Source of the DNA: an uncultured Clostridia bacterium
GTDB taxonomy: Bacteria > Bacillota > Clostridia > Oscillospirales > CAG-272
Reading direction: 5' to 3'
Assembly (NCBI GenBank): GCA_937884385.1
Contig: CALGCW010000057.1
Location: forward strand, 1 to 16,950
Length of the DNA stretch: 16,950 nt
The notes under the pieces were generated by a model. It had not been told where the DNA came from. It did not search any database and saw only the letters and a list, made by a program, of their open reading frames with translations. The translations under genes were made by a program, and so were the position numbers. Below, in pieces: positions 1 to 8,173 of this stretch (position 1 is its first letter; each line of letters opens with the position of its first letter).

Positions 1-443
1 CGGCAAAGGGAATGGTGGCGCAGGCGAAGGAGAACGCAAAGCTCTCCGGTCTTGAGAACGCGCCCATAAGATACATAGTTGACGACTGCAAGAAGTTCGT
101 TGAGCGCGAGATACGCCGCGGCAACAAATATGATGCGGTGATCATGGACCCTCCCTCCTACGGCAGGGGGCCTTCGGGAGAGATATGGAAGATCGAGGAC
201 AGCATTGACGAGCTCGTCACACTTACTTCAAAGGTCCTATCGGACAAGCCGCTTTTCTTCCTTATCAACTCCTATACTACGGGTCTTTCTCCTCTTACGA
301 TGAGCTACATCGTCGATCTTCGCATTTCAAAGACGTACGGCGGCAGATGTGAGGCGAGTGAGATCGCACTTCCTGTGAAATACACGGGCGGCTTTATGCC
401 TTGCGGCGCAAGTGCGAGATGGCAGGAAGAAAATAGAGAATAA
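1..443 (+). CDS. Class I SAM-dependent methyltransferase, RlmI-like (C-terminal part, 5' truncated)
   Basis: The reading frame is open from the window edge (first full codon at 3) to the TAA at 441-443, so only the last ~147 residues are present. Visible methyltransferase features are an early segment typical of the acidic SAM-binding region (ASKGMVAQAKENAKLSGL), followed by VIMDPPSYGRGPSGEIWKIE. The DPPSYGRGP loop is characteristic of the RlmI/COG1092-type rRNA cytosine-C5 methyltransferases, in which DPP(S/A) is catalytic motif IV. Family knowledge suggests methylation of an rRNA base in the cytoplasm; the exact target cannot be told. An N-terminal PUA domain, if any, lies outside the window. 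The gene ends 33 nt before ecfA1 with no terminator between, so co-transcription is likely. A related methyltransferase subfamily with another RNA substrate is possible. Confidence 0.85.
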   Translation, partial: AKGMVAQAKENAKLSGLENAPIRYIVDDCKKFVEREIRRGNKYDAVIMDPPSYGRGPSGEIWKIEDSIDELVTLTSKVLSDKPLFFLINSYTTGLSPLTMSYIVDLRISKTYGGRCEASEIALPVKYTGGFMPCGASARWQEENRE

Positions 444-476
444 AGAATAATGAACTAAGAAAGGAAAGTCACGAAC

Positions 477-1343
477 GTGAATTCTTATCCTTATATCAAG
501 ATCGAAAATCTGAATATCAGCTATGAAGAGGACGACGGCGGAAGGACCTCGGTCCTTCGCGATCTTTCCCTTGAGATAAAAAAGGGGGAATACGTTGCGG
601 TGCTCGGTCACAACGGCTCGGGCAAATCGACTCTTGCAAAGCTTCTTAATATGATACTTGAGCCCGATTCGGGCAAGATATACGTTGAAGGCAAGGATAT
701 TACCGACCCGAATATGACTGAGGACGATGTATTCGAGCTCAGAAAAAGGGTGGGAATGGTCTTTCAAAATCCCGACAATCAGCTCGTTGCAACGATAGTT
801 GAGGATGACGTTGCATTTGGCCCCGAAAATCTCGGTATTGCCCCCGATGAGATTCGCAGGCGCGTTGACGAGGCTCTCAGCGTCGTCGGTATGAGCGAGC
901 ACGCAAAAAGCGAGCCTGCGAGGCTTTCCGGCGGTCAGAAGCAGAGGATAGCCATTGCGGGAATCCTTGCAATGAAGCCCGACTGCATCATTTTTGACGA
1001 GTCTACGGCGATGCTTGATCCCCTTGGAAGAAGGGATATTATGAACACCATCGAAAAGCTTAACCGCGAGCACGGTATCACCATTATTATGATCACGCAC
1101 TATATGGACGAGGCGGCAAGAGCCGACAGGATAGTTGTCCTTGATGACGGTGAGATACTTATGGACGGCACGCCCGCGGAGATCTTCGAAAAGAACGACA
1201 GGCTTAAGGCGTGCGGACTCGACGTGCCGCAATGCGTGAGTCTTGTTCATTTACTTGCGGAAAAAGGAATAAAGATAAAAGGAGAGTGCCACACGCCGTC
1301 TGCATGCGCAGACGCGATAGCAAGCGCACTTAAAAACAGATAA
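477..1343 (+). CDS. ecfA1: Energy-coupling factor transporter ATP-binding protein EcfA1
   Basis: One of the two ATPases of a group II ECF importer, which hydrolyses ATP on the cytoplasmic side to drive uptake of vitamins or metals bound by separate S-components. The 288-residue length is normal. Visible motifs: Walker A GHNGSGKST at 44-52, Q-loop Gln97 (VFQNPDNQ), signature LSGGQKQR at 150-157, Walker B IIFDES around 171-176 with Glu175, and H-loop His208 (ITHYMDE). Unlike EcfA2, the residues after Walker B read DESTAMLDP, which is typical of EcfA1. The start is GTG at 477, preceded by an AAAGGAAAG ribosome site at 461-469; no better ATG is near. The TAA shares its last base with the ATG of ecfA2, so translation is coupled. 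No S-component gene is in the window, so the substrate is unknown. Confidence 0.95.
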   Translation: MNSYPYIKIENLNISYEEDDGGRTSVLRDLSLEIKKGEYVAVLGHNGSGKSTLAKLLNMILEPDSGKIYVEGKDITDPNMTEDDVFELRKRVGMVFQNPDNQLVATIVEDDVAFGPENLGIAPDEIRRRVDEALSVVGMSEHAKSEPARLSGGQKQRIAIAGILAMKPDCIIFDESTAMLDPLGRRDIMNTIEKLNREHGITIIMITHYMDEAARADRIVVLDDGEILMDGTPAEIFEKNDRLKACGLDVPQCVSLVHLLAEKGIKIKGECHTPSACADAIASALKNR

Positions 1344-2197
1344 TGGCAAAGATCAGGCTTGAGGGCGTATCCTTCGTATACGGCAAGGGAACTGCTTATT
1401 GCAAGGAAGCGCTGAAAAACGTAAATATTGAAATTAAGAGCGGCTCTATCACGGGTCTTATAGGACACACGGGCTCGGGTAAGAGCACGATGCTTCAGCT
1501 TCTCAACGGACTTGCGTCGCCAAGTGAAGGTAAAATATACCTGGACGGCGAGGACATATGGGCAAAGCCGAAGGAGATAAGCCGCGTAAGATACCGAGTG
1601 GGACTTGTTATGCAGTATCCGGAATATCAGCTCTTTGAGGAGACTGTGGAAAAGGACATTGCGTTCGGCCCGAAGAACATGGGGCTTGACGACTCCGAGA
1701 TCGCGGCAAGGATAAGGGAAGCCATCGAATTTGTGGGACTTGAGCCCGATGTGCTTCAGAAAAACCCATTTGATCTTTCTGGCGGACAAAAGCGTCGTGT
1801 TGCTATCGCGGGAGTTATTGCGATGCGCCCCGAGGTGCTCGTTCTTGACGAGCCTGCGGCGGGACTTGACCCCCAGGGTAGGGATATAATTCTCAACGGA
1901 GTTTTCAAATACCGCGAAAAGACGGGTGCCACTGTTGTGATAGTAAGTCACAGTATGGAGGATATGGCGCGTCTTTGCGACGATATAATCGTTTTGTCCC
2001 ACGGTGAGGTCGTACTGAACGGAACCCGAGACGAGGTGTTCTCACATTCTGAGATGCTTGAGAGTATCGGACTTGCAGTTCCGCAGATAACCCTTCTTAT
2101 GCACGAGCTTAATGCCCGCGGCATCAAGGTCAATAACGGAATCTATACTGAGGACGCGGCTCTTGAGGAGATAATGCGTCTTATGAAAGGTAAGTAA
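1343..2197 (+). CDS. ecfA2: Energy-coupling factor transporter ATP-binding protein EcfA2
   Basis: Second ATPase of the ECF importer, expected to pair with EcfA1 as a heterodimer and to bind the coupling helices of EcfT. It has 284 residues. Motifs in order: Walker A GHTGSGKST at 41-49, Q-loop Gln91 (VMQYPEYQLF), signature LSGGQKRR at 145-152, Walker B VLVLDEP at 165-171 with catalytic Glu170, D-loop GLDPQGR, and H-loop His203 (VSHSMED). The MQYPEYQLFEETV stretch is a hallmark of EcfA2. The ATG overlaps the ecfA1 stop by one base, and the TAA overlaps the ecfT ATG in the same way, so the three proteins are probably made in fixed ratio by reinitiation. Confidence 0.95.
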   Translation: MAKIRLEGVSFVYGKGTAYCKEALKNVNIEIKSGSITGLIGHTGSGKSTMLQLLNGLASPSEGKIYLDGEDIWAKPKEISRVRYRVGLVMQYPEYQLFEETVEKDIAFGPKNMGLDDSEIAARIREAIEFVGLEPDVLQKNPFDLSGGQKRRVAIAGVIAMRPEVLVLDEPAAGLDPQGRDIILNGVFKYREKTGATVVIVSHSMEDMARLCDDIIVLSHGEVVLNGTRDEVFSHSEMLESIGLAVPQITLLMHELNARGIKVNNGIYTEDAALEEIMRLMKGK

Positions 2198-3021
2198 TGA
2201 AGAATATAACGCTTGGACAGTATTATTCTGTCGATTCACCAATACACAGGCTCGACCCGAGAATAAAGATAGTTTGCGCTATACTTTATATCGTTATAGT
2301 TTTCCTGTGCTCAAACACCGTGTCGATGGCACTTTTGCTCCTGTCGGCACTTGCTATAGTGCTCTTATCGAACATACCGATAAGAATAGTTTTGCGTTCG
2401 GTAAGAACCATAGTCTTTATCATTGCGTTCACGGCCGTGATCAATATCTTCTGGACGGAGGGAGAGGGCGCGCCTCTGCTTGATCTCGGCTTTGCACGGA
2501 TCTATATTGAGGGAGTGGTAAACGCGGTGTTTCTTGTGATAAGGATATTCGTGCTTATCATAGGAAGCAGTGTACTGCTCACTTACACCACAACGCCCAT
2601 AGCTCTTACAGACGGAATCGAAAGACTTCTTTCACCGCTTAAAAAGATCGGCCTTCCCGTGCACGATTTTGCGATGATAATGACGATTGCGCTTCGCTTT
2701 ATCCCTACTCTTATGGAGGAGGCAGAGAAGATAATGAGTGCGCAGAAGGCGCGCGGCGCGGATTTTTCAAACGGTAGTCTTATTGACAGAGCGAAGGCTC
2801 TTATACCGATACTTATCCCACTTTTCTCGTCTTCGATCAGACACGCACTTGATCTTGCGACCGCAATGGAGTGCCGTTGCTATCGCGGAGGAGAGGGAAG
2901 AACGAGAATGAAGATACTCAAATGCCGCCCGACCGATATTTTTGCGCTCTGCCTTTTTATTGGCTTTGGCGCGGCGGTGATCTGCATAAATATCTTCGTT
3001 TCGCCCTTTTTGCCCTTTTAA
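2197..3021 (+). CDS. ecfT: Energy-coupling factor transporter transmembrane protein EcfT
   Basis: The integral membrane scaffold that joins the EcfA1/EcfA2 ATPases to exchangeable substrate-binding S-components. It has 274 residues, with several hydrophobic helices in the first half (residues ~24-85 and ~105-130), then a cytoplasmic coupling region and a last helix near 250-270. Two conserved Arg-containing coupling motifs are expected. The first is standard (QKARGADF, Ala185-Arg186-Gly187). The second reads CRCY at 226-229 (MECRCYRGGEGRT) in place of ARG, keeping the Arg but with cysteines on either side. The start overlaps the ecfA2 stop by one base. The gene ends 12 nt before truA. The ecfA1-A2-T-truA order is common in Firmicutes, where it usually follows the rpoA-rplQ ribosomal cluster; here a methyltransferase gene precedes it. 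Confidence 0.94.
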   Translation: MKNITLGQYYSVDSPIHRLDPRIKIVCAILYIVIVFLCSNTVSMALLLLSALAIVLLSNIPIRIVLRSVRTIVFIIAFTAVINIFWTEGEGAPLLDLGFARIYIEGVVNAVFLVIRIFVLIIGSSVLLTYTTTPIALTDGIERLLSPLKKIGLPVHDFAMIMTIALRFIPTLMEEAEKIMSAQKARGADFSNGSLIDRAKALIPILIPLFSSSIRHALDLATAMECRCYRGGEGRTRMKILKCRPTDIFALCLFIGFGAAVICINIFVSPFLPF

Positions 3022-3033
3022 AGGAGTTTTACA

Positions 3034-3792
3034 ATGAAATTATTGCTTAGAATAAGCTTTCTCGGAGCAAACTATAACGGATATCAGGTCCAACCCGACA
3101 AGCCCACCGTTCAGCAAGAGCTGAACACAGCGGCAAAGCGGATATTCAGCTTTGACTGTGATATCGTTGGATGCTCACGAACGGACAGCGGCGTTCACGC
3201 GAACGAATTTTTTGTCTGCGTTTCAAAAAAGGGAGAAAACGAGCTTGACTGTACCATACCGATGAAGAGCGTGCCTCTTGCATTCAATTCCGTTTTGCCC
3301 GACGACATCTCCGTTATTGAGGGAAGAGTGGTTGAGAGTGATTTTCACCCAAGATATGCGGTGAAATACAAGGAATACGTTTATAAGATATGGAACGATC
3401 TGATAAAAAATCCTTTTTTGTCTGACAGAGCTTATCATATCGGGCGCATCCTCTCGGATGCGGATATAGAGAGAATGAATGCCGCGGCGCAGTATTTTTG
3501 CGGAAAGCACGATTTCTCCTCGTATATGGCGCAGGGCTCAAAGATAGTGGATGCTAACCGAGAGGTGAAGTATGCTTCGGTTTACAAGGAGGGAGACACG
3601 GTGATCTTCAAGGTGGCTGCGGACGGCTTTCTTTACAACATGGTCAGGATCATGTGCGGCACGCTCTTGCTCGTTGCGCAGGGAAGGATAGAGCCCGAGG
3701 ATATTATAGAGATAACCGAGGCAAAAGACCGTTCACGTGCGGGGGCAACCGTGCCTGCGTGCGGTCTATATCTGAACAAGGTGGAATATTAA
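3034..3792 (+). CDS. truA: tRNA pseudouridine(38-40) synthase TruA
   Basis: Converts uridines 38, 39 and 40 of the tRNA anticodon arm to pseudouridine. It has 252 residues, close to the family's usual ~245-270. The catalytic Asp is Asp51 in GCSRTDSGVHA (family consensus GxxRTDxGVHA). Other recognisable segments are the N-terminal RISFLGANYNGYQVQP, the central YKEYVYKIWN and DFSSYMAQGSK, and the C-terminal FLYNMVRIMCGTLL, all typical of TruA. The start is supported by AAAGGAG at 3020-3026, eight bases upstream. The gene follows ecfT closely and precedes the DUF5711-like gene by 17 nt with no terminator, so it is probably part of one transcript. Confidence 0.96.
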   Translation: MKLLLRISFLGANYNGYQVQPDKPTVQQELNTAAKRIFSFDCDIVGCSRTDSGVHANEFFVCVSKKGENELDCTIPMKSVPLAFNSVLPDDISVIEGRVVESDFHPRYAVKYKEYVYKIWNDLIKNPFLSDRAYHIGRILSDADIERMNAAAQYFCGKHDFSSYMAQGSKIVDANREVKYASVYKEGDTVIFKVAADGFLYNMVRIMCGTLLLVAQGRIEPEDIIEITEAKDRSRAGATVPACGLYLNKVEY

Positions 3793-3809
3793 ATTAAGGA
3801 GATCGGGTT

Positions 3810-5030
3810 ATGAGATTTGATACGGTTGAAATGATCAATAAAATCAAATATGACCCAAGAAGCGTAAAAAGAGAAAAAAAGGACGATACGACCGATCTGT
3901 ATCTTGCTCGCGTAAGCTACAGATATGCGTATTTTTGCAGGATATTTGAGGTCATACTTGTTATTCTTACGGTCGCATTTCTTCTTTCCGGAACTCTTTC
4001 GTATAAAAATCTCTATTACCTTGTCAAGGATGTTTCTCTTTCAAGTGAATACGTACGCTCGGTCCACGATACTGTCACCTATAACGTGGGAAGTTCGCAG
4101 AGCTTTGCCCTCTACCGTGAGGGAATAGCGGTGGCAAGCAGGGAAAGGTTTTCTATTTTCGCCGTTGGCGGCAGGGAGCTTTTTTCCTCAAATCAAAGCT
4201 ATGCCAATCCCGCCCTGTATACAAGTGACAAGTACGTTCTGCTTTGTGATGTGGGCGGAAGGGATTTTTCCGTTTATAATTCCTTTTCAAGAGTAAGAGA
4301 AGAGACTCTTTCTCATACGATATACGGCGCGTGTTCCTCAAAGGAGGGGGATTTCGCGATAATCACGGGGGAAGAAAAATATAACTCCTGTGTTAAGGTG
4401 TACAAGAGCAACGGAAAGGAATTTAGCTATAATTTTTCAAGCGGAAAGGTAGTTGCGGCTTCGCTTTCCGATGATGGACGCAAATTGGCGGTTGTGCTTG
4501 CTTTTGCGGACGGGGACGGATTTTCTTGTGAGATAAGAGCCTATGGTGTGGGAAGCGATGACTATGAAAGCGCAGCTCTTTCGTTTTCGGGTCTCGTTTA
4601 CGGCATCAAGCACCTTGAAAACGGAAGCATTGCGGCGGTCGGAGCGAGAGGCGTGAATGTTTTTACCTCAAATCTTGATCTTTTGGGTGAGTATTTGCCC
4701 GAAAATGAAATATATGCCTATGCTTTTGGGGATGATAATATTGCCGTGTCCCATATCGCTGACCGCGGTGCGAAAAATGCGGTGGTATGCCTTGATTCCC
4801 GGGCGAAGGTAAGACGCAGTATTGCTTCAGCCAGCGCAGCTATCTCTCTTGAGATATGCGACGGATATGTTTTCGTTCAAAGGATCGACGGTTTTGAGCG
4901 CACGAGCATACTCACGGGAAAAACGGAGAGGATCGAGATGCCCGCAGACAGCTTTAAAATGATATGTGAGGATAAGGACACGCTTGTTATCTTCGCGCAG
5001 TCTTATTCGAAATTCTTAAGCTTTAAATAG
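3810..5030 (+). CDS. DUF5711-like membrane-anchored protein with predicted beta-propeller domain
   Basis: A 406-residue protein of unknown function. An N-terminal cytoplasmic stretch rich in Lys/Arg/Asp (residues 1-44) is followed by one transmembrane helix at about 45-63 (IFEVILVILTVAFLLSG). The large remainder would then lie outside the membrane. It consists of repeated short beta-rich units of the kind VYKSNGKE, LSDDGRKLAVV, GSIAAVGARGVNVF and DNIAVSHIADRG, which look like blades of a WD40/PQQ-type propeller; this resembles the DUF5711 family known from Clostridia. The start is supported by AAGGAG at 3796-3801. It lies between truA and a CvpA-like gene. The family name comes from general resemblance and is less certain than the overall architecture. 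No catalytic motif was found, so binding or sensing in the envelope is only a guess. Confidence 0.75.
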   Translation: MRFDTVEMINKIKYDPRSVKREKKDDTTDLYLARVSYRYAYFCRIFEVILVILTVAFLLSGTLSYKNLYYLVKDVSLSSEYVRSVHDTVTYNVGSSQSFALYREGIAVASRERFSIFAVGGRELFSSNQSYANPALYTSDKYVLLCDVGGRDFSVYNSFSRVREETLSHTIYGACSSKEGDFAIITGEEKYNSCVKVYKSNGKEFSYNFSSGKVVAASLSDDGRKLAVVLAFADGDGFSCEIRAYGVGSDDYESAALSFSGLVYGIKHLENGSIAAVGARGVNVFTSNLDLLGEYLPENEIYAYAFGDDNIAVSHIADRGAKNAVVCLDSRAKVRRSIASASAAISLEICDGYVFVQRIDGFERTSILTGKTERIEMPADSFKMICEDKDTLVIFAQSYSKFLSFK

Positions 5031-5062
5031 GTTTCTCTACATAAAAAAGAGCCCTTTGGGGC

Positions 5063-5069
5063 GGAGGGA
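5063..5069 (+). promoter_or_regulatory. Ribosome binding site deciding the CvpA-like start
   Basis: GGAGGGA lies eight bases before the ATG at 5077. The longer in-frame TTG at 5056 would place this site inside the coding region and has no ribosome site of its own. Confidence 0.7.
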
Positions 5070-5076
5070 GATTATT

Positions 5077-5745
5077 ATGAATAAATGGCAAATTTTACTT
5101 GACGTTGGAATGCTCGGCATTATTGCTCTTATTACTTTTATCGGCATTAAGCAGGGCTTTGTCAAATCATTTTTTAAATATATGAAGCTCACCGTAGTAA
5201 TTATTATTACTATGATCTTGGGCGTTTATCTTGTTGCCTTCGTGCAGGACAATATCGTTGCAGACCGACTTGACGGCAGGGTACAGGAGCATCTCGTTGC
5301 AAAGGCGGAGACCTTTGGTGAGAGCTTCGATTACGATGATATTATCGAGGGGCTTCCAAGCGTGGCAAAGAAGGTGGCTTCCATGAATATCGTTCGCAGA
5401 TATTTCGATTCTCTTACGGGAAGTACGGCTGATGTCGCTCGAAGACTCGGTGCAAAGATTGAGAGCGTGCTCTCAAGTGTGATATCGAAGATAATCGCGT
5501 ATGGAATTACGTTCATCGTAGTATATATACTTTGCACTATAGGTGTATTTTTCCTTGAAAAGGCTTGTCAGATACCCGTTATTCACGGATTTGACAAGGT
5601 ACTTGGCTTCGTTTGGGGTGTTTCCCATGCGTATGCGTTCGTCAGCCTTTTGGTATGCGTTGTATTGATCATCGTAGGCGCGGATTTTATTGAAGGAACG
5701 AAAATTACAAGACTTATTTATAAATTCGGACTTTTCACTCACTGA
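5077..5745 (+). CDS. CvpA family membrane protein
   Basis: A 222-residue integral membrane protein with the layout of the CvpA (colicin V production) family: two N-terminal helices (about residues 8-29 and 36-57), a ~80-residue polar, mostly helical insertion, and two C-terminal helices (about 138-160 and 178-204). The start LLDVGMLGIIALITFIGIKQG followed by GFVKSFFKY matches the usual CvpA opening, where a Gly/Lys-rich turn follows helix 1. The biochemical role of CvpA proteins is not settled; in enterobacteria they affect colicin V export and envelope stress. The ATG at 5077 is preferred over a TTG at 5056 because of GGAGGGA at 5063-5069. Its position directly before a Clp unfoldase gene, 32 nt away, suggests co-expression. 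Confidence 0.8.
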   Translation: MNKWQILLDVGMLGIIALITFIGIKQGFVKSFFKYMKLTVVIIITMILGVYLVAFVQDNIVADRLDGRVQEHLVAKAETFGESFDYDDIIEGLPSVAKKVASMNIVRRYFDSLTGSTADVARRLGAKIESVLSSVISKIIAYGITFIVVYILCTIGVFFLEKACQIPVIHGFDKVLGFVWGVSHAYAFVSLLVCVVLIIVGADFIEGTKITRLIYKFGLFTH

Positions 5746-5777
5746 GGGAGGTCCAATACTACCCAAGGAGGTAAATT

Positions 5778-8084
5778 ATGTTGATGTGTTCAAGATGCCA
5801 TAAAAGAATGGCAGTTGTGTTTATAACCAAGCTTGAAAACGGAGAAAAGAAGAATGAGGGCGTTTGCATCACCTGTGCAAAGGAGCTTGGACTTCCTCTT
5901 GACAATATGCTCGGAGATATGATGAATAAGCTTGGCATAAGCTCCGAGGAGCTCTCTGGCATGGAGGAAGAGGTTGCAAAAATGATGGAGAACGGCGGTG
6001 ACCTTCCCGCAATGATGGAGGACGACGATCTCGACGATGATGATGCGACAGCTCCTGCGATCAATTTGCAAAAGCTTTTCGGTTCAAAGAACGGTGATGA
6101 GCCTAACGTTGACGGAGCAAAAGCCAAGGCGGAGAACAAAAAGTCGGAAAAGCAAAGAAAATTCCTTGACTCATATTGCAAGGATCTTACGCGGGAGGCA
6201 AGAAGCGGCAAGCTTGACGCCATAGTGGGAAGAGAAAAGGAGCTTGCGAGAGTTATTCAGATACTTTTAAGACGTCAGAAAAACAATCCCTGTCTCATAG
6301 GTGAGCCGGGTGTAGGTAAGACTGCCATAGCTGAGGCTCTTGCGCAGAAGATCGTTCGCGGTGACGTTCCCTATAAGCTCAGAAACAAAGAGCTTCACCT
6401 GCTCGACCTTACGGCTCTGGTGGCAGGAACGCAATTCCGCGGTCAGTATGAGAGCAGGCTTCTCGGACTTCTAAAGGAGGTCAAGGATGCGGGAAACATC
6501 ATCCTCGTGATCGACGAGGTGCATAATATCGTTGGAGCAGGCAACAGCGAGGGAAGTGTGAGCACCGCAAATATGCTCAAGCCCGCCCTTTCACGCGGTG
6601 AGATCCAGGTCATCGGCGCTACGACGCTCAACGAATACAGAAAATACATCGAAAAGGACAGCGCGCTTGAACGCCGCTTCCAGCCCGTTAAGGTGGAGGA
6701 GCCGTCGATCGACGAGACGCTTGAAATGCTTAAGGGTATCAAGCATTATTACGAGACCTTCCACCAGATAAAGATTCCCGATGCTATCTTAAGAAGCGCG
6801 GTAGTGCTTTCTGAGAGATATATAACGGACAGATACCTGCCCGACAAGGCGATAGACCTTCTTGACGAGGCGGCGGCAAATCTTTCACTCAACAGCGCCT
6901 CGCTTAACAGAAGCATTGAAATAAGAGAAAAGCTTCTTATGATAAAGGCGGAGAGAGAGGCACTTGAGGCAACTCCCCCCGATTCGCCCGACAATGCGGA
7001 TGCTTACGAGAGGATCGCTAAGCTGAAATCGCAGGAGATAAAGTTTGCAGACGAGCTGAAGACGCTTGAGGGAGAATGCGAGAATATTGTGCTCACCACA
7101 GACGAGCTTGCGGATGTTGTTGAGGTATGGACGGGTGTACCCGCGCTTACCGTCAGCGCAAACGAATATGAGCAGATAGATAAGCTTGAGGACAGACTCA
7201 AGACCCACATAATCGGTCAGGATAAGGCGGTAGGCTCTATCTGCCGCGCGATAAAGAGAAACAGAGCCGGTATTTCCTATAAGAGAAAGCCCGTTTCCTT
7301 CATTTTTGCAGGTCCTACGGGCGTTGGCAAGACGGAGCTTGTCAAGCAGCTTGCCAATGACCTTTTCCATTCTCCCGAGACGCTTATCCGTCTTGATATG
7401 AGTGAGTTTATGGAAAAGCACTCTGTTTCGAAGATCATCGGAGCGCCTCCCGGATACGTCGGATATGACGAGGCAGGTCAGCTTACCGAAAAGATCCGTC
7501 GCAGACCATATTCCGTTATTCTTTTTGACGAGATAGAAAAGGCTCACCCCGACGTTTTGAACGTTCTTTTGCAGATACTTGACGACGGACGTGTGACGGA
7601 CGCGCAGGGAAGAACGATAAACTTTGAAAATACCATTCTCGTTATGACCACTAACGCGGGCTCGACCAATTCATCGGGCAGGGCAGGATTTGCGGCTGCG
7701 GATGATCTTTCTGCCGAGGAAGCGCGCACGATGAAGGCGCTTGAGGGCTTCCTTCGTCCCGAATTCATCAACCGCGTTGATGAGATAATCACCTTTAATT
7801 CTCTTACTGAAGAGAATTTTGAAAGAATAGCGGCTATTATGCTCGGTGAGCTGAAGACCGCCCTTTCGGAAAAGGGAATTGATCTTTCTTACACCGATGA
7901 GGCTTTGACACTTGTCGCTAAGAGGTCTTATTCCGCTAAATTTGGTGCTAGAAATATGAGAAGATTTATTCAGACTCACATAGAGGACGCCATTGCAGAA
8001 AAGGTGATCGCAGACTATAACCGCACGATAAGTAAGGTGCATATTTCAGTTAAAGATGGCGAGATAGCCGTGAATTGTATGTAA
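5778..8084 (+). CDS. clpE: ClpE-type AAA+ unfoldase, Clp protease ATP-binding subunit with N-terminal zinc motif
   Basis: A 768-residue hexameric unfoldase with two ATPase domains, expected to feed unfolded proteins to ClpP in the cytoplasm. Residues 1-33 carry C4-x2-C7 and C30-x2-C33, the N-terminal zinc-binding arrangement typical of ClpE; no classical Clp repeat N-domain is present. An acidic stretch (81-89, mostly Asp) and a Lys-rich linker follow. AAA-1 has Walker A GEPGVGKT at 175-182 and Walker B ILVIDE at 242-247. A charged, probably coiled middle region covers ~385-450. AAA-2 has Walker A GPTGVGKT at 512-519 and Walker B VILFDE at 580-585. An AGF tripeptide at 636-638 sits where ClpP-docking loops ([LIV]GF) are found, but the first residue is atypical. 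The ribosome site AAGGAGGT (5765-5772) is near perfect. No CtsR or CIRCE operator was seen upstream. ClpC is the alternative name; the zinc motif favours ClpE. Confidence 0.88.
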   Translation: MLMCSRCHKRMAVVFITKLENGEKKNEGVCITCAKELGLPLDNMLGDMMNKLGISSEELSGMEEEVAKMMENGGDLPAMMEDDDLDDDDATAPAINLQKLFGSKNGDEPNVDGAKAKAENKKSEKQRKFLDSYCKDLTREARSGKLDAIVGREKELARVIQILLRRQKNNPCLIGEPGVGKTAIAEALAQKIVRGDVPYKLRNKELHLLDLTALVAGTQFRGQYESRLLGLLKEVKDAGNIILVIDEVHNIVGAGNSEGSVSTANMLKPALSRGEIQVIGATTLNEYRKYIEKDSALERRFQPVKVEEPSIDETLEMLKGIKHYYETFHQIKIPDAILRSAVVLSERYITDRYLPDKAIDLLDEAAANLSLNSASLNRSIEIREKLLMIKAEREALEATPPDSPDNADAYERIAKLKSQEIKFADELKTLEGECENIVLTTDELADVVEVWTGVPALTVSANEYEQIDKLEDRLKTHIIGQDKAVGSICRAIKRNRAGISYKRKPVSFIFAGPTGVGKTELVKQLANDLFHSPETLIRLDMSEFMEKHSVSKIIGAPPGYVGYDEAGQLTEKIRRRPYSVILFDEIEKAHPDVLNVLLQILDDGRVTDAQGRTINFENTILVMTTNAGSTNSSGRAGFAAADDLSAEEARTMKALEGFLRPEFINRVDEIITFNSLTEENFERIAAIMLGELKTALSEKGIDLSYTDEALTLVAKRSYSAKFGARNMRRFIQTHIEDAIAEKVIADYNRTISKVHISVKDGEIAVNCM

Positions 8085-8120
8085 AAAATGCCAACCGATA
8101 TTCTCGGTTGGCATTTTTTT
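8083..8120 (+). terminator. Intrinsic terminator after the clpE-type gene
   Basis: Perfect 9-bp stem GCCAACCGA (8090-8098) / TCGGTTGGC (8104-8112) with a TATTC loop, extended by A-T pairs, followed by an unbroken T run. It starts right at the stop codon and should end the long plus-strand transcript. Confidence 0.95.
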
Positions 8121-8121
8121 G

Positions 8122-8149
8122 TTGACATTATTTTTTTGTGTGATATACT
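8122..8149 (+). promoter_or_regulatory. Strong sigma-A promoter of the accessory cassette
   Basis: TTGACA (8122-8127), a 16-bp spacer, and TATACT (8144-8149) preceded by TGA, an extended -10. The start point would fall near 8156, giving a leader of under 20 bases before the membrane-protein gene. It begins immediately after the T run of the preceding terminator, so this cassette is an independent unit. Confidence 0.85.
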
Positions 8150-8173
8150 GAAATAAAGAAAGGTGGTTAAGAT

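Noticed and set aside
327..1250. Open frame of 307 codons on the minus strand opposite ecfA1
   Set aside because: It lies antisense to a clearly recognised ATPase, has no ribosome site and no protein-like motifs; it arises from codon bias of the sense gene.
5050..5062. Small GCCC-TTT-GGGC hairpin between the DUF5711-like and CvpA-like genes
   Set aside because: It has only four pairs and no T run; not a terminator.
5746..5764. Imperfect hairpin GGGAGGT/ACTACCC before the clpE-type gene
   Set aside because: It has a mismatch and a wobble pair and no T run, and the following AAGGAGGT is left free; probably chance.
6885..7547. Open frame of 220 codons on the minus strand inside the clpE-type gene
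   Set aside because: It is antisense to conserved AAA-2 sequence with no start signal.
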